From: Bacillus salipaludis
Lineage (GTDB): Bacteria; Bacillota; Bacilli; Bacillales_B; DSM-18226
Length of the DNA stretch: 64,000 bases
Assembly (NCBI RefSeq): GCF_004358205.1
Contig: NZ_SMYO01000001.1
Span: forward strand, 1-64,000
Direction: 5' to 3'
Both the position numbers and the translations under genes were made by a program. Shown here in pieces: positions 43,646 to 52,061 of the stretch (position 1 is its first letter; each line of letters opens with the position of its first letter). A model generated the notes under the pieces. That model saw only the letters and a program-made list of their open reading frames with translations, was not told the origin of the DNA and searched no databases.

Positions 43646-43678
43646 ACGCACCTTAATGGAAGGTAGGTCTATTATAGG
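43646..43678 (-). terminator. Terminator-like hairpin in the MFS-LysR spacer
   Basis: AATAGAC...GTCTATT with inner ACCTT/AAGGT pairing, followed by TTTTTT on the minus strand. It lies upstream of the MFS gene, so it could be a leader attenuator or stop transcription that runs antisense to the LysR gene. The rest of 43396-43832 holds the GTGATA sites and AT-rich DNA. Confidence 0.45.
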
Positions 43679-43832
43679 TATTCTTCTCTATTTTTTTGCA
43701 CGAGAACTAAATAAATTGTTATTTTTATATTTCAATTTTTATAATAATAGTATAATAGGAATCATAAAAATAATTTGTTTATTTGCTATTATTAGATAAG
43801 TATTGCTTATGGATAGGGGGATTCCTGAAACG

Positions 43833-44699
43833 ATGAATGAGAAGGATTGGACCATTCTTCAGACGATCTATGAAGAGCGTAATATTACTAAAGCAGCTGA
43901 AAAACTTTACATTTCCCAACCGGCTTTGACCTATCGGTTACAGCAATTGGAAAAAGAATTTGGAACGATGATTGTTGCTCGAGGAAAAAGAGGAGTAGAA
44001 TTCACCTCCGAAGGTGAATATATTGCCCAATATGCCGTAAATATGATCTTACAGCTTCGAAATACAAAAGAATACGTCCAAAACATGGGCCATGAAATTA
44101 AAGGAGTACTAAGAATGGGAGTTTCAAGTACTATCGCAAGGTTTGAACTCCCTTTCATTTTAAAAGAATTTGCGTCACTGTATCCAAATGTTGAAATTCA
44201 TTTAAAAACTGGCTGGAGCACTGAGATTAACCATATGCTTCATAAAGAAGAAGTTCATCTCGGTTTTGTAAGAGGTAATTATGTCTGGCCCGAAGGAAAA
44301 TATTTGTTTCGTGAGGAACCTATTGTCATCGTCTCCAAAGATCCGATCAAAAATATTAAGGACTTACCTAAACTTCCTAGGGTTAATTACGAAACTGACC
44401 AATCCTTAAAGACAACAATCGATAATTGGTGGCAGGAAACCTTTGAGACCCCTCCTACCATTAACATGGAAGTAGACCGCATTGATACATGTAAACAAAT
44501 GGTTCTAATGGGTCTGGGCTACGCAATTCTGCCTTCTATGTGCTTATTAAAAGATGAAGATGTTCATAAAATAAAAATCACTAAAAAGAATAACAAACTA
44601 ATAACAAGAAAATCCTGGCTGCTTTACCGTGAAAGGTCGCTTTCCCTATCGCCAGTTAAAGCATTTGTCGACTTTTTAAAGGAATATCCAAATGCATAA
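43833..44699 (+). CDS. LysR family transcriptional regulator of the tcu cluster
   Basis: A 288-aa regulator. The N-terminal helix-turn-helix reads NITKAAEKLYISQPALTYRLQQLE and the C-terminal part is a two-lobed ligand domain. Start ATG 43833 is supported by the remnant copy at 37693, which begins at the same codon directly after AAGGAGG. It diverges from the MFS gene, the usual LysR arrangement, and probably activates transport and tcuAB when a tricarboxylate binds, like TcuR of Salmonella. Two strong terminators follow. Confidence 0.88.
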   Translation: MNEKDWTILQTIYEERNITKAAEKLYISQPALTYRLQQLEKEFGTMIVARGKRGVEFTSEGEYIAQYAVNMILQLRNTKEYVQNMGHEIKGVLRMGVSSTIARFELPFILKEFASLYPNVEIHLKTGWSTEINHMLHKEEVHLGFVRGNYVWPEGKYLFREEPIVIVSKDPIKNIKDLPKLPRVNYETDQSLKTTIDNWWQETFETPPTINMEVDRIDTCKQMVLMGLGYAILPSMCLLKDEDVHKIKITKKNNKLITRKSWLLYRERSLSLSPVKAFVDFLKEYPNA

Positions 44700-44740
44700 A
44701 AAATAAGAAGGGCAAATCTGAAGTTTGCTCTTCTTATTTT
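44700..44740 (+). terminator. First terminator after the LysR gene
   Basis: AAAATAAGAAG/CTTCTTATTTT stem with further inner pairing, starting right after the stop codon. Confidence 0.75.
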
Positions 44741-44741
44741 C

Positions 44742-44779
44742 ACAAAAGAGAATCTGAATTCATTCAGATTCTCTTTTGT
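44742..44779. terminator. Second, near-perfect hairpin
   Basis: Two exact 18-base arms (ACAAAAGAGAATCTGAAT and its complement) separated by only two bases. It could end transcription in either direction, for example read-through from the selC side. The stretch 44780-44980 holds nothing else I can support. Confidence 0.65.
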
Positions 44780-44980
44780 ATTCTTTGTGGTTATTTTGCA
44801 AAGTATAAAAATTTAGGGGTAAGATGAACTTGGTAGAAGAAAGATCAAAAAGCACAAGGACTAAAGTGCTTATGCATATAATTATGAACCTACAATAGCT
44901 TTTTAAATCTTTAAAAGAAGAAACCTATTATATTTAAATGAACAGTTAAACAAAAAAACTACTGAAAATTGCATATTTTT

Positions 44981-45077
44981 TGGCGGGACTGCGTGGGAAT
45001 CGAACCCACCAGACCACACACGGTGGTCTCATGCGGTTTTGAAGACCGAGGAGGACACCAGTACCCCTTTCAGCCCC
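44981..45077 (-). tRNA. selC: tRNA-Sec (anticodon TCA), selC
   Basis: A 97-base tRNA with the features of bacterial selenocysteine tRNA. It has anticodon TCA in a CTTCAAA loop (plus-strand bases 45040-45042) and a long variable arm (AGACCAC/GTGGTCT, 7 bp). The T arm is GTGGG-TTCGATT-CCCAC. The extended acceptor stem begins GGGGCTG, and the 3' GCCA end is encoded. It would be charged with serine and converted to selenocysteine by SelA, then insert Sec at UGA with SelB. A promoter lies just upstream. Sec is uncommon in Bacillaceae, so selA, selB, selD and a selenoprotein such as formate dehydrogenase should exist elsewhere. Confidence 0.9.
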
Positions 45078-45096
45078 ATAAATGTGGACGAATATT

Positions 45097-45126
45097 ATTA
45101 TACTAATAAAACCAACCTGCTTACAA
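45097..45126 (-). promoter_or_regulatory. Promoter of selC
   Basis: TTGTAA, 18-bp spacer, TATAAT on the minus strand, with the -10 about 20 bp before the mature 5' end. Confidence 0.6.
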
Positions 45127-45226
45127 TACCTTTCACCAAATCGTAAAGTTTTACCGGTTTACTTGTCTTCTTTCCTGCAAACAGACTATAATAAGATGAA
45201 AAAATGTTTTTTTGTAGGTGAAGAAA

Positions 45227-45652
45227 ATGCTTCATGGTTGGTTTTTATGGTTTATTTTATTTTGGGTTGTGTTCCTGATTACTTCGTTTGGAATTGGCGG
45301 ATTCTTTATGTTCCGTAAGTTTTTGAAAAAGATGCCGAAAGAAGACGGTAAGTCCGTAATGGACTGGGAAGAATTCTATGTGAACGAATCCCGTCACCTG
45401 TGGAGCGACGAAGAGAAACTCCTTCTTGAAGATTTGGTAAGTCCAGTTCCCGAATTATTCCGTGATGTAGCGAGGCATAAAATTGCCGGTAAAATTGGAG
45501 AAATTGCGTTAAAAGAGAATGCTCCAAAAATTACCGAGGAATTAGTAATTCGCGGTTATATCCAGGCTACTCCGAAAAGGGATCATAAATTTTTACGTAA
45601 AAAACTTTTTGAAAATAGAATTGATGTGGCTCCCTATGAGCATTTGTTCTAA
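45227..45652 (+). CDS. yneK: YneK-like membrane-anchored protein (DUF2621)
   Basis: A 141-aa protein with one N-terminal membrane helix (about residues 3-27, GWFLWFILFWVVFLI) and a charged cytoplasmic domain (WSDEEKLLLEDLVSPVPELFR). It matches B. subtilis YneK in layout and in position next to ccdC; the function is unknown. ATG 45227 is six bases after AGGTG, and the GTG nine bases earlier lies within that site. It converges with ccdC. Confidence 0.8.
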   Translation: MLHGWFLWFILFWVVFLITSFGIGGFFMFRKFLKKMPKEDGKSVMDWEEFYVNESRHLWSDEEKLLLEDLVSPVPELFRDVARHKIAGKIGEIALKENAPKITEELVIRGYIQATPKRDHKFLRKKLFENRIDVAPYEHLF

Positions 45653-45675
45653 ACCGTCCAGAAATGTTGACGGTT
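45652..45675 (+). terminator. Terminator of yneK
   Basis: AACCGTC/GACGGTT stem with a 10-base loop and TTT, overlapping the stop codon. Confidence 0.65.
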
Positions 45676-45730
45676 TTTATTTTTGTCTCTCTTTTTTTAA
45701 CCCTTTTTAGGCCACCCCTTAAATAAAAAA

Positions 45731-45754
45731 CACCGATCCCCAAAAGGACCAGTG
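45731..45754 (-). terminator. Terminator of ccdC
   Basis: A 9-bp stem (CACTGGTCC/GGATCGGTG, two wobbles) with TTTTTT on the minus strand. Confidence 0.65.
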
Positions 45755-45763
45755 CTCACCGTA

Positions 45764-46240
45764 CTACTTTTTAGTCAAATGAAGCTCCCTATAAAGCTTC
45801 TTATAGTCCACATACATGGCAATTCGCCATGGCAAAAGCATACTAAATGCAAGCAGGAAGAACATTCCGCTTAATTGGAACGGATCAATAGTTGAGCTTA
45901 GTACTGATTTTAAAGCAATCCTAATAACCAACAGACCCACTAAGATAAAAATAAAAGCCTTTGAACGTTTTAAATAAATATCGTTATCTCGAATTTCAAA
46001 CTTCGAGGTTTTAATTAGAAAAATGGAAAATAGAGCCCCTACAACGACTGCCTCAACGATTTCCCATCCATTCAGCCTAAACTTGGGAACCACGTACATT
46101 AACGCTCCTGTCGCCATGAAAAAGGGAGGTAAGATAATTTTTCTTGCATTTGTCGGTTTTTTTGCCGCTTTAAGACGGACGAACATGACCATAATGGCCA
46201 TAAATGCAGCACCGATTGAAGAGATAACAACCGTGTTCAT
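45764..46240 (-). CDS. ccdC: CcdC family membrane protein
   Basis: A 158-aa inner-membrane protein with about five hydrophobic segments, and residues typical of CcdC (KIILPPFFMATGALMYVVPKF, then WRIAMYVDYKKLYRE). B. subtilis ccdC (yneJ) follows ccdA and yneI; the same order and spacing are seen here. It is linked by position to cytochrome c biogenesis but is not essential for it. A separate terminator after ccdB suggests it has its own promoter. Confidence 0.88.
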   Translation of the reverse strand: MNTVVISSIGAAFMAIMVMFVRLKAAKKPTNARKIILPPFFMATGALMYVVPKFRLNGWEIVEAVVVGALFSIFLIKTSKFEIRDNDIYLKRSKAFIFILVGLLVIRIALKSVLSSTIDPFQLSGMFFLLAFSMLLPWRIAMYVDYKKLYRELHLTKK

Positions 46241-46387
46241 AGGATATTCATTCCTTATCTACATATTTTTCTTACTCATTATATATCAAAAATTTATGTT
46301 AGAAAAAGATATTTGCAACTTATTAATCAGATTTTAATCCCATTTTAAAAAAATCAAAGCAATACATCCACAAACTGGAAAATGAAA

Positions 46388-46417
46388 AACCATTTCGGGA
46401 AAACCCCTGAAATGGTT
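46388..46417 (-). terminator. Terminator of ccdB
   Basis: AACCATTTC/GAAATGGTT stem with inner GGG/CCC pairing, followed by TTTC on the minus strand. Confidence 0.7.
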
Positions 46418-46419
46418 AT

Positions 46420-46779
46420 CTATTTTAAAGCCCGATTGAGTGCTTCCATCACGCGGCAATCGTCGAATGGTTTAACAATAAAATCTTTTGCCCCTGCCTC
46501 AATGGCCTCCATAATAATTTTTTGCTGACCCATTGCTGAGCACATAATCACCTTTGCCTCAGGAAAATCCCGGCGAATAACTTTAATCGCTTCTAGTCCG
46601 CTCATTTTCGGCATGGTTATATCCATTGTTACCATATCGGGTTTCAATTCTTTGAAAAGCTGGATAGCTTCCATTCCGTTTTCTGCTTCCCCGACAACAA
46701 CGTGGTCTGTTTTATTTAAAATCGCCTTTAAGGTATTTCTCATTAAACTTTTATCATCCACTATCAATATTCTTGCCAA
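46420..46779 (-). CDS. ccdB: Single-domain response regulator CcdB (YneI)
   Basis: A 119-aa CheY-like receiver with no output domain. The acid pocket is ILIVDDKSLMR, the phospho-accepting Asp is in KPDMVTMDITMPKMSG near residue 53, the switch Ser is in VIMCSAMGQ and the Lys in FIVKPFDD. Gene order ccdA-ccdB-ccdC identifies it as the YneI equivalent. Its kinase and role are unknown. Confidence 0.88.
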   Translation of the reverse strand: MARILIVDDKSLMRNTLKAILNKTDHVVVGEAENGMEAIQLFKELKPDMVTMDITMPKMSGLEAIKVIRRDFPEAKVIMCSAMGQQKIIMEAIEAGAKDFIVKPFDDCRVMEALNRALK

Positions 46780-46894
46780 TTCACTTCCCCCACTATGGAT
46801 GCAAAACGAGCATCCTCGAATAAAAATTATCCATTTATGAGTCTATTATATTTGAAAACAAAGAATATTCACAGGATTTTCAAGTTATTTCAAA

Positions 46895-47602
46895 TTAAAA
46901 ACCACTAAAGCCGCCAAATAAGCTTTGAAAAACAGTAATAATTTTTGTCATCCAGTCGAAGAAGAGAATAATCCCCATGACAATCATGATATAGCCTCCG
47001 ATTTTTACAATCTTCTGACTATATTTCTTGATCCATTTCATGCGTCCGACAAAGAAGGAGAGAATAAAAAATGGAATCGCAAATCCAAGAGAATACGCAG
47101 TCATATATAAGACACCAGAACCCGGGTTTGATGTTGCTAAAAGGATAACAGAAGAAAGAATGGGTCCGGTACATGGTGTCCAGCCAGCCGCAAAGGCCAT
47201 TCCAATTAATATGGATCCAATATAACCGGATGGACGATTTTTAAATTCGAATTTACGGTCTTTCATCAAGAATTCTGGGCTTAAGATCCCCACAATCATC
47301 AAACCAAAGAAAATAATAAATATTCCGCCCAGCTGGCGAATAAGATCTTTATATTCTCGGAAAAAACTGCCTACAAAGGAGGTTCCGAATCCAATGGCAA
47401 TAAAGATGCACGAAAAACCTATGAGGAAAAATAATGTATGTAGCAAACTCCGCCTTTGAAGCATAGCATTTTCACTTTTCAGTTCCCCTACTGACATTCC
47501 AGTAATATACGATAAAAATGCCGGATACAAAGGCAGACAGCAAGGTGAGATAAAGCTAAGAAATCCCGCACCTAATGCTAGAAAAATATTTACATCAGAC
47601 AT
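46895..47602 (-). CDS. ccdA: Cytochrome c biogenesis thiol-disulfide transporter CcdA
   Basis: A 235-aa, six-helix membrane protein that carries reducing power across the membrane to the extracytoplasmic thioredoxins needed for cytochrome c maturation and spore formation. The redox Cys lie in [11 protein letters not shown] near residue 21 and WTPCTGPIL near 143; Pro residues flank both. It is the first gene of the ccd group. Confidence 0.94.
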   Translation of the reverse strand: MSDVNIFLALGAGFLSFISPCCLPLYPAFLSYITGMSVGELKSENAMLQRRSLLHTLFFLIGFSCIFIAIGFGTSFVGSFFREYKDLIRQLGGIFIIFFGLMIVGILSPEFLMKDRKFEFKNRPSGYIGSILIGMAFAAGWTPCTGPILSSVILLATSNPGSGVLYMTAYSLGFAIPFFILSFFVGRMKWIKKYSQKIVKIGGYIMIVMGIILFFDWMTKIITVFQSLFGGFSGF

Positions 47603-47884
47603 ATAAACACTCCCAATATAGTCGATACCTATTTCATTCTAACAAAAGTTTTGCCTAAAAGATAATGATTACCATGAATATTTTGTGACTATCGCTCATT
47701 TCCTTCCCCTATTAGAAAATACTCTCAAAACTCCAATAATATCCCTTGCCCTAATGGATATTTTTTTACAAATCCCTTTGAATTTATTCCCACAATAGGT
47801 TATACTAGTAAAACAAATTAATAGTTTTAGATAATTCATTCTTCGAACATACAATTTAGGAGTTTTCCGGAAAGGACATCGGCC

Positions 47885-48064
47885 GTGATCAAACAAGAAC
47901 TAATCGCATTAATCGAAAAAAAGCGAGCTGAATTAATTCAAGTCGCGATCACCAACGGCTTGAGTTCCTCCGTTGCTATACGCTACAGCCAGGAGCTTGA
48001 TCATTTACTAAATGAATATAATCGAACTTATATAAAAAAAACTCACCAATTAGTGAGTCAATAA
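47885..48064 (+). CDS. ynzD: Spo0E-like aspartyl-phosphate phosphatase (YnzD type)
   Basis: A 59-aa protein. The C-terminal half contains the family signature SSVAIRYSQELDHLLNEY, whose SQELD motif supplies the residues that remove phosphate from Spo0A~P or a similar regulator. The N-terminal helix (ELIALIEKKRAELIQVA) pairs with it to form a helical hairpin. It starts with GTG, seven bases after AAAGGAC. B. subtilis has ynzD between yneF and ccdA, and the gene lies in the same interval here. It probably delays sporulation entry. Confidence 0.85.
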   Translation: MIKQELIALIEKKRAELIQVAITNGLSSSVAIRYSQELDHLLNEYNRTYIKKTHQLVSQ

Positions 48065-48065
48065 G

Positions 48066-48094
48066 AGAGCCTGGCAAGCAAACTGCCGGGCTCT
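48066..48094. terminator. Bidirectional terminator
   Basis: AGAGCCTGGCA/TGCCGGGCTCT stem (one wobble) with a 7-base loop between ynzD and the converging ABC exporter genes. Confidence 0.7.
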
Positions 48095-48097
48095 TTC

Positions 48098-49894
48098 TTA
48101 TTCATTTATCGCATTTTCATAGCGTTCCATCGCACCATTCTGTAATAAGAACATTTTATGATAAAGTCCTTCCTGGGAGAGTAGTTCTTGATGGGTTCCA
48201 CGCTCGACAATTTCCCCTTGATGGAGGACTAGGATAAGGTCCGCATCCTGGATTGTTGATAAGCGATGGGCAATGGCAATCGTTGTCCTCCCTTTGCGCA
48301 TTTTTGCCAGGGCAGTTTGAATCGCCTCTTCTGTTTCCGTATCAATATTAGCGGTTGCTTCATCCAATACAAGTATTTTCGGGTTCGCTGCAATCGTTCG
48401 CGCGAACGCAATCAATTGTCTTTGACCACTGGAAAAAGTAGAACCCCTCTCCACCACTTTATGATCATATCCATCTTCCAGCTTTTCAATAAAACCATGA
48501 GCTTGAACAAACTTGGCCGCTTCCACTACTTGTTCGTTCGTTAATTCCGTATTATGCAAACGGATATTATCCTTGAGCGTCCCATAAAACAAAAACGGAT
48601 CCTGCAAAACAAGCCCCAGCTTTTCCCTTAATACTTCTTTCGAAAACTCACGAATTGATACGCCATCTATTAGAATATCACCACGCTCATATTCATAAAA
48701 ACGCATCAATAAATTAATAATCGAGCTTTTCCCGCTTCCAGTATGTCCGACAAGGGCAACCGTTTCTCCCGGGTTTGCCGTAAACGATATATTCTTTAGC
48801 ACATCCCGCTCCCCATCATAGGAAAAGCTTAAATGCTTAAATTCAATTCTTCCAGCTTCAATGTTCAGTGACTCTTCTTCTTGCTGGGCAGGTGCCAGCT
48901 CTTCTTCATCCAGCAATTTAAATACACGGCCCCCGGCAACAATTGCCTGCTGGTACAAGGACAGGCGCATCATCATTTGATTCACCGGCTCAAAAAAACG
49001 GTCCAAGTAACTGATAAACGCATATAGGACACCAATCTCAACTGTATGTTGGAAGGAAGTAATACCAAAATAACTTAATACAATGATTAATCCAAAGACA
49101 TAAATCAGATCAATAGCCGGTCTTAATAAAAGCCCATCCACCTTGATGTTTTTCATTCCAGCTAGATAATGCTGTTCGTTGATATCCGCAAACTCTTTCC
49201 GGAGTCTTTTTTCCTGACGAAACATTTGGATAATTGACATTCCTGATAATGATTCGCTTAACTTTGCATTCAATTGGCTTAAACGTTCGCGCATATCGGT
49301 ATAAAAGCGGGAGCTGTATTTTCGGTAGAGGTTCATGACCAGCAACACAATTGGGATGATGACCACACAAAGAACAGCAAGCTTTACATTTAAGATAAAC
49401 ATCGCGATAAAAATTCCAATTAACAAAAATCCACTTTGAATAAACGTGGCCAAGACCGTCACAAACATGTCTTTTATCGCTTCGGTATCATTGGTCACCC
49501 TTGAAACGATACTCCCTGCCGGTGTTTGATCAAAATAACGTAACCCCAAGGCCTGAACCTTAGAAAACACATCAATCCGCAATTGTTGGATGATTTTTAA
49601 GGCAATTTCTTGGAACTTAACTAATTGAAAAAACATCAAGATGGCTTTGATGATTTGGATTCCCATATACACTGAACCTAATATCAGTAAGGGCTTAAAT
49701 GTTAATTTCCCAGGTGTTAAATAATCATCGATAAATATTTTTACGAGAATCGGACCGACGATATCTCCTATCGTGGTGAGCAAAAGGAATAGGAACCCCC
49801 AACTCAGTGCTTTTTTATGTGGTTTTGTATAAGAGAGCAGCCGAAACAAGACTTTTTTATCTGTTGTTTTGTTCATAAAAGCTGCTTTTTCCAT
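48098..49894 (-). CDS. Heterodimeric ABC exporter subunit, BmrD (YheH)-like
   Basis: A 598-aa half-transporter: six membrane helices (about residues 15-320) and a C-terminal ATPase domain. Walker A is GHTGSGKSS, the signature is the variant FSSGQRQL, and Walker B is ILVLDEATANID with an intact catalytic Glu. The H-loop is AIAHRLST. A distinct extended N-terminal tail precedes the first helix. ATG 49894 lies one base after the partner's stop; ATG 49909, overlapping by 14 bp, is also possible. With the partner it would export drugs or a native compound. Confidence 0.88.
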   Translation of the reverse strand: MEKAAFMNKTTDKKVLFRLLSYTKPHKKALSWGFLFLLLTTIGDIVGPILVKIFIDDYLTPGKLTFKPLLILGSVYMGIQIIKAILMFFQLVKFQEIALKIIQQLRIDVFSKVQALGLRYFDQTPAGSIVSRVTNDTEAIKDMFVTVLATFIQSGFLLIGIFIAMFILNVKLAVLCVVIIPIVLLVMNLYRKYSSRFYTDMRERLSQLNAKLSESLSGMSIIQMFRQEKRLRKEFADINEQHYLAGMKNIKVDGLLLRPAIDLIYVFGLIIVLSYFGITSFQHTVEIGVLYAFISYLDRFFEPVNQMMMRLSLYQQAIVAGGRVFKLLDEEELAPAQQEEESLNIEAGRIEFKHLSFSYDGERDVLKNISFTANPGETVALVGHTGSGKSSIINLLMRFYEYERGDILIDGVSIREFSKEVLREKLGLVLQDPFLFYGTLKDNIRLHNTELTNEQVVEAAKFVQAHGFIEKLEDGYDHKVVERGSTFSSGQRQLIAFARTIAANPKILVLDEATANIDTETEEAIQTALAKMRKGRTTIAIAHRLSTIQDADLILVLHQGEIVERGTHQELLSQEGLYHKMFLLQNGAMERYENAINE

Positions 49895-49895
49895 C

Positions 49896-51647
49896 TTAGT
49901 GCCCCCCATGCTCTACCAACTCCTCAAGCTGCTGGTGTAAATACATTTCTTTATACCACCCATTAGAATCCATCAACTCATCATGCGTCCCTCTTTCGAT
50001 GATTTTCCCCTCATCTAAAACAAGAATCAGATTAGCATGTTGAATTGCGCTTAACCGATGCGAAGTAATGATGGTCGTTTTCCCTGCTCGGTTCTCTCGT
50101 AAGGCGGACAGTATTGCTTCCTCGGTTTTTGCATCAACAGCAGACAAGGAATCATCCAGCACCAACACTTCTGGATTCATCAGGAGCGCTCTAGCAATCG
50201 ATATCCGTTGTTTTTGCCCACCGGAAAGCGATACGCCACGTTCCCCTACAACGGTTTGATATCCATCCGTAAATTGAAGAATATCCTCGTGAATTTTCGC
50301 TAGTGCAGCAGCCGCCTGAATATCACTAAGAGGAGCATCAGGATGGGTAAAGGCAATATTTTCAGCCACAGTTGCTGAAAATAGAAAATGATCTTGGGGA
50401 ACATACCCGATCGCCTCGCGAAGTTTTTCCAGTTTGTATGCTTGAATGCTTTTTCCACCAAACAAAATTTCCACGCGGTCATTTTCGAATTCACGGACGA
50501 GCAGTTTCAATAGCGTCGTTTTTCCAGCACCTGTTTTACCAACGATTCCGAGCGTTTCCCCTTGATTTAATACAAAGGAGATATCCTTTAACTTAGCTTC
50601 CGTCTCATCTGGATAAGTAAACTCCGAAATTTCATATTGTATATCTCCTGTTGGGACTAAATCTAATGCTTCTTTAGAATCGCGGATTTCTATCGGTTCA
50701 CCAAGAAGTGTTGATACACGGTCATAAGAAGCGCGTCCACGTTCAACAATATTAAACAACCAACCAAACGCGAGCATTGGCCAAATTAAGAGTCCCAAAT
50801 AGGTGGTAAATGAAATCAGTTCCCCAATGGTCAGCTCCCCATTGATCACATATTTTGCACCGAAGACAATCGAGAGGAAAAAGGAAATCCCAACAATAAC
50901 CGATATCGTCGGATCATAAAGCGAATCTATTTTCGCAACAACGATATTTTTTTGAACCACATCCTCTGATTGTTTTCGAAAATCCTCGATATCTTCTTTT
51001 TCCTGACCAAAGGTTTTAATAACCTTTATCCCGGTAATGCTTTCCTGTGTTTTATCATTTAAGGATGAAAACGCCTCCTGTGCTTTGTGAAAAGTTCGGT
51101 GCAGCATTGTGCCGAACCAGCTGGTCAACATCGCCATAAACGGCATCGGAATAAGGCAAATTAACGTAAGCTTCCAGCTGATTGAAAACGCCATTGCCAA
51201 GATAACGAACCCACCAGTAGACAGTGAATCAACGAGGGTAAGAACACCGGCACCTGCTGTTTGCTGAATGGCCTGCAGGTCATTGGTCGCATGGGCCATC
51301 AGGTCACCAATACGGCGCTTTTGATAAAATGACGGAGACATATTGGTGAAATGCTGATACAACTGGTTTCGTAGAATTTTAGAGAGTTTCACCGATGAAC
51401 CAAATATCATCATTCTCCAATAATATCGCAATCCATACATCATCAGAGCAACCACAACAAGAATACCCACCCACTCTACCAAGATACCGGTTGTCATTGT
51501 TCCTTCCTTTATATGATCTGCAATTATCCCGATTACTTTCGGAGGAACCAGTTGAAGCAGCGCGACGAATAATAATAAAAGCGTTCCTGTTATGTACGAT
51601 TTTTTCTCTTGCTTAAAAAACCAGCCCAAATCCAAAAAGACCTTCAT
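49896..51647 (-). CDS. Heterodimeric ABC exporter subunit, BmrC (YheI)-like
   Basis: A 583-aa half-transporter with six membrane helices and an ATPase domain. Walker A is GKTGAGKTT and the signature LSGGQKQR is canonical, but Walker B reads VLVLDDSLSAVD: Asp replaces the catalytic Glu. This asymmetry (one degenerate site) is the mark of BmrCD-type heterodimers. ATG 51647 follows GGGGGAGTGTAC. Unlike yheI in B. subtilis, I see no short leader gene upstream. Confidence 0.88.
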   Translation of the reverse strand: MKVFLDLGWFFKQEKKSYITGTLLLLFVALLQLVPPKVIGIIADHIKEGTMTTGILVEWVGILVVVALMMYGLRYYWRMMIFGSSVKLSKILRNQLYQHFTNMSPSFYQKRRIGDLMAHATNDLQAIQQTAGAGVLTLVDSLSTGGFVILAMAFSISWKLTLICLIPMPFMAMLTSWFGTMLHRTFHKAQEAFSSLNDKTQESITGIKVIKTFGQEKEDIEDFRKQSEDVVQKNIVVAKIDSLYDPTISVIVGISFFLSIVFGAKYVINGELTIGELISFTTYLGLLIWPMLAFGWLFNIVERGRASYDRVSTLLGEPIEIRDSKEALDLVPTGDIQYEISEFTYPDETEAKLKDISFVLNQGETLGIVGKTGAGKTTLLKLLVREFENDRVEILFGGKSIQAYKLEKLREAIGYVPQDHFLFSATVAENIAFTHPDAPLSDIQAAAALAKIHEDILQFTDGYQTVVGERGVSLSGGQKQRISIARALLMNPEVLVLDDSLSAVDAKTEEAILSALRENRAGKTTIITSHRLSAIQHANLILVLDEGKIIERGTHDELMDSNGWYKEMYLHQQLEELVEHGGH

Positions 51648-51744
51648 GTACACTCCCCCGAAATCTCTATCTATAGGATTTTTATTTTAACAAATTTTCG
51701 AAAAATAATAAAGATTTCGAAATTCAATTGAAAAGCATGAAAAA

Positions 51745-51768
51745 AAGCACCCATTTACACGAGTGCTT
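51745..51768 (-). terminator. Terminator of yneF
   Basis: AAGCAC/GTGCTT stem with a T-run on the minus strand. Confidence 0.7.
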
Positions 51769-51773
51769 GTCTT

Positions 51774-51986
51774 TTATTTTGATTGCTGCTTATTCATAGC
51801 ATTCATCATTTGGTTGATCTTCTTTTGTGAAGGTTTCATACCCATTTGCATCATCATCATTTTAAGCATTTGTTCATTAATTGGCGGATTTTTCTTTAAA
51901 TAGCTCATCATATACTTACGAGCAATGAAAAATCCTAGTGCTACACCAGCAGCTAAGGCCAGTATACCAACTAGAACGTACATCAT
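51774..51986 (-). CDS. yneF: YneF family small membrane protein (UPF0154)
   Basis: A 70-aa protein: one N-terminal membrane helix ([20 protein letters not shown]), then a basic, Met-rich cytoplasmic tail ([20 protein letters not shown]) typical of the family. The function is unknown. ATG 51986 follows AAGGAGG by seven bases. It lies next to sirA and tkt as in B. subtilis. Confidence 0.9.
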   Translation of the reverse strand: MMYVLVGILALAAGVALGFFIARKYMMSYLKKNPPINEQMLKMMMMQMGMKPSQKKINQMMNAMNKQQSK

Positions 51987-52061
51987 TAAATTTCCTCCTT
52001 CATGTTGTCTACCATACACAGTGTACTAAAATTATTAGGAATATACAATATCCGTTTTTAA

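Noticed and set aside
45082..45318. A 78-codon plus-strand frame
   Set aside because: Overlaps the selC promoter and the start of yneK in another frame; lacks an initiation site.
47696..47896. A 66-codon minus-strand frame
   Set aside because: Overlaps the upstream region and start of the Spo0E-like gene on the plus strand; no family resemblance or initiation site.
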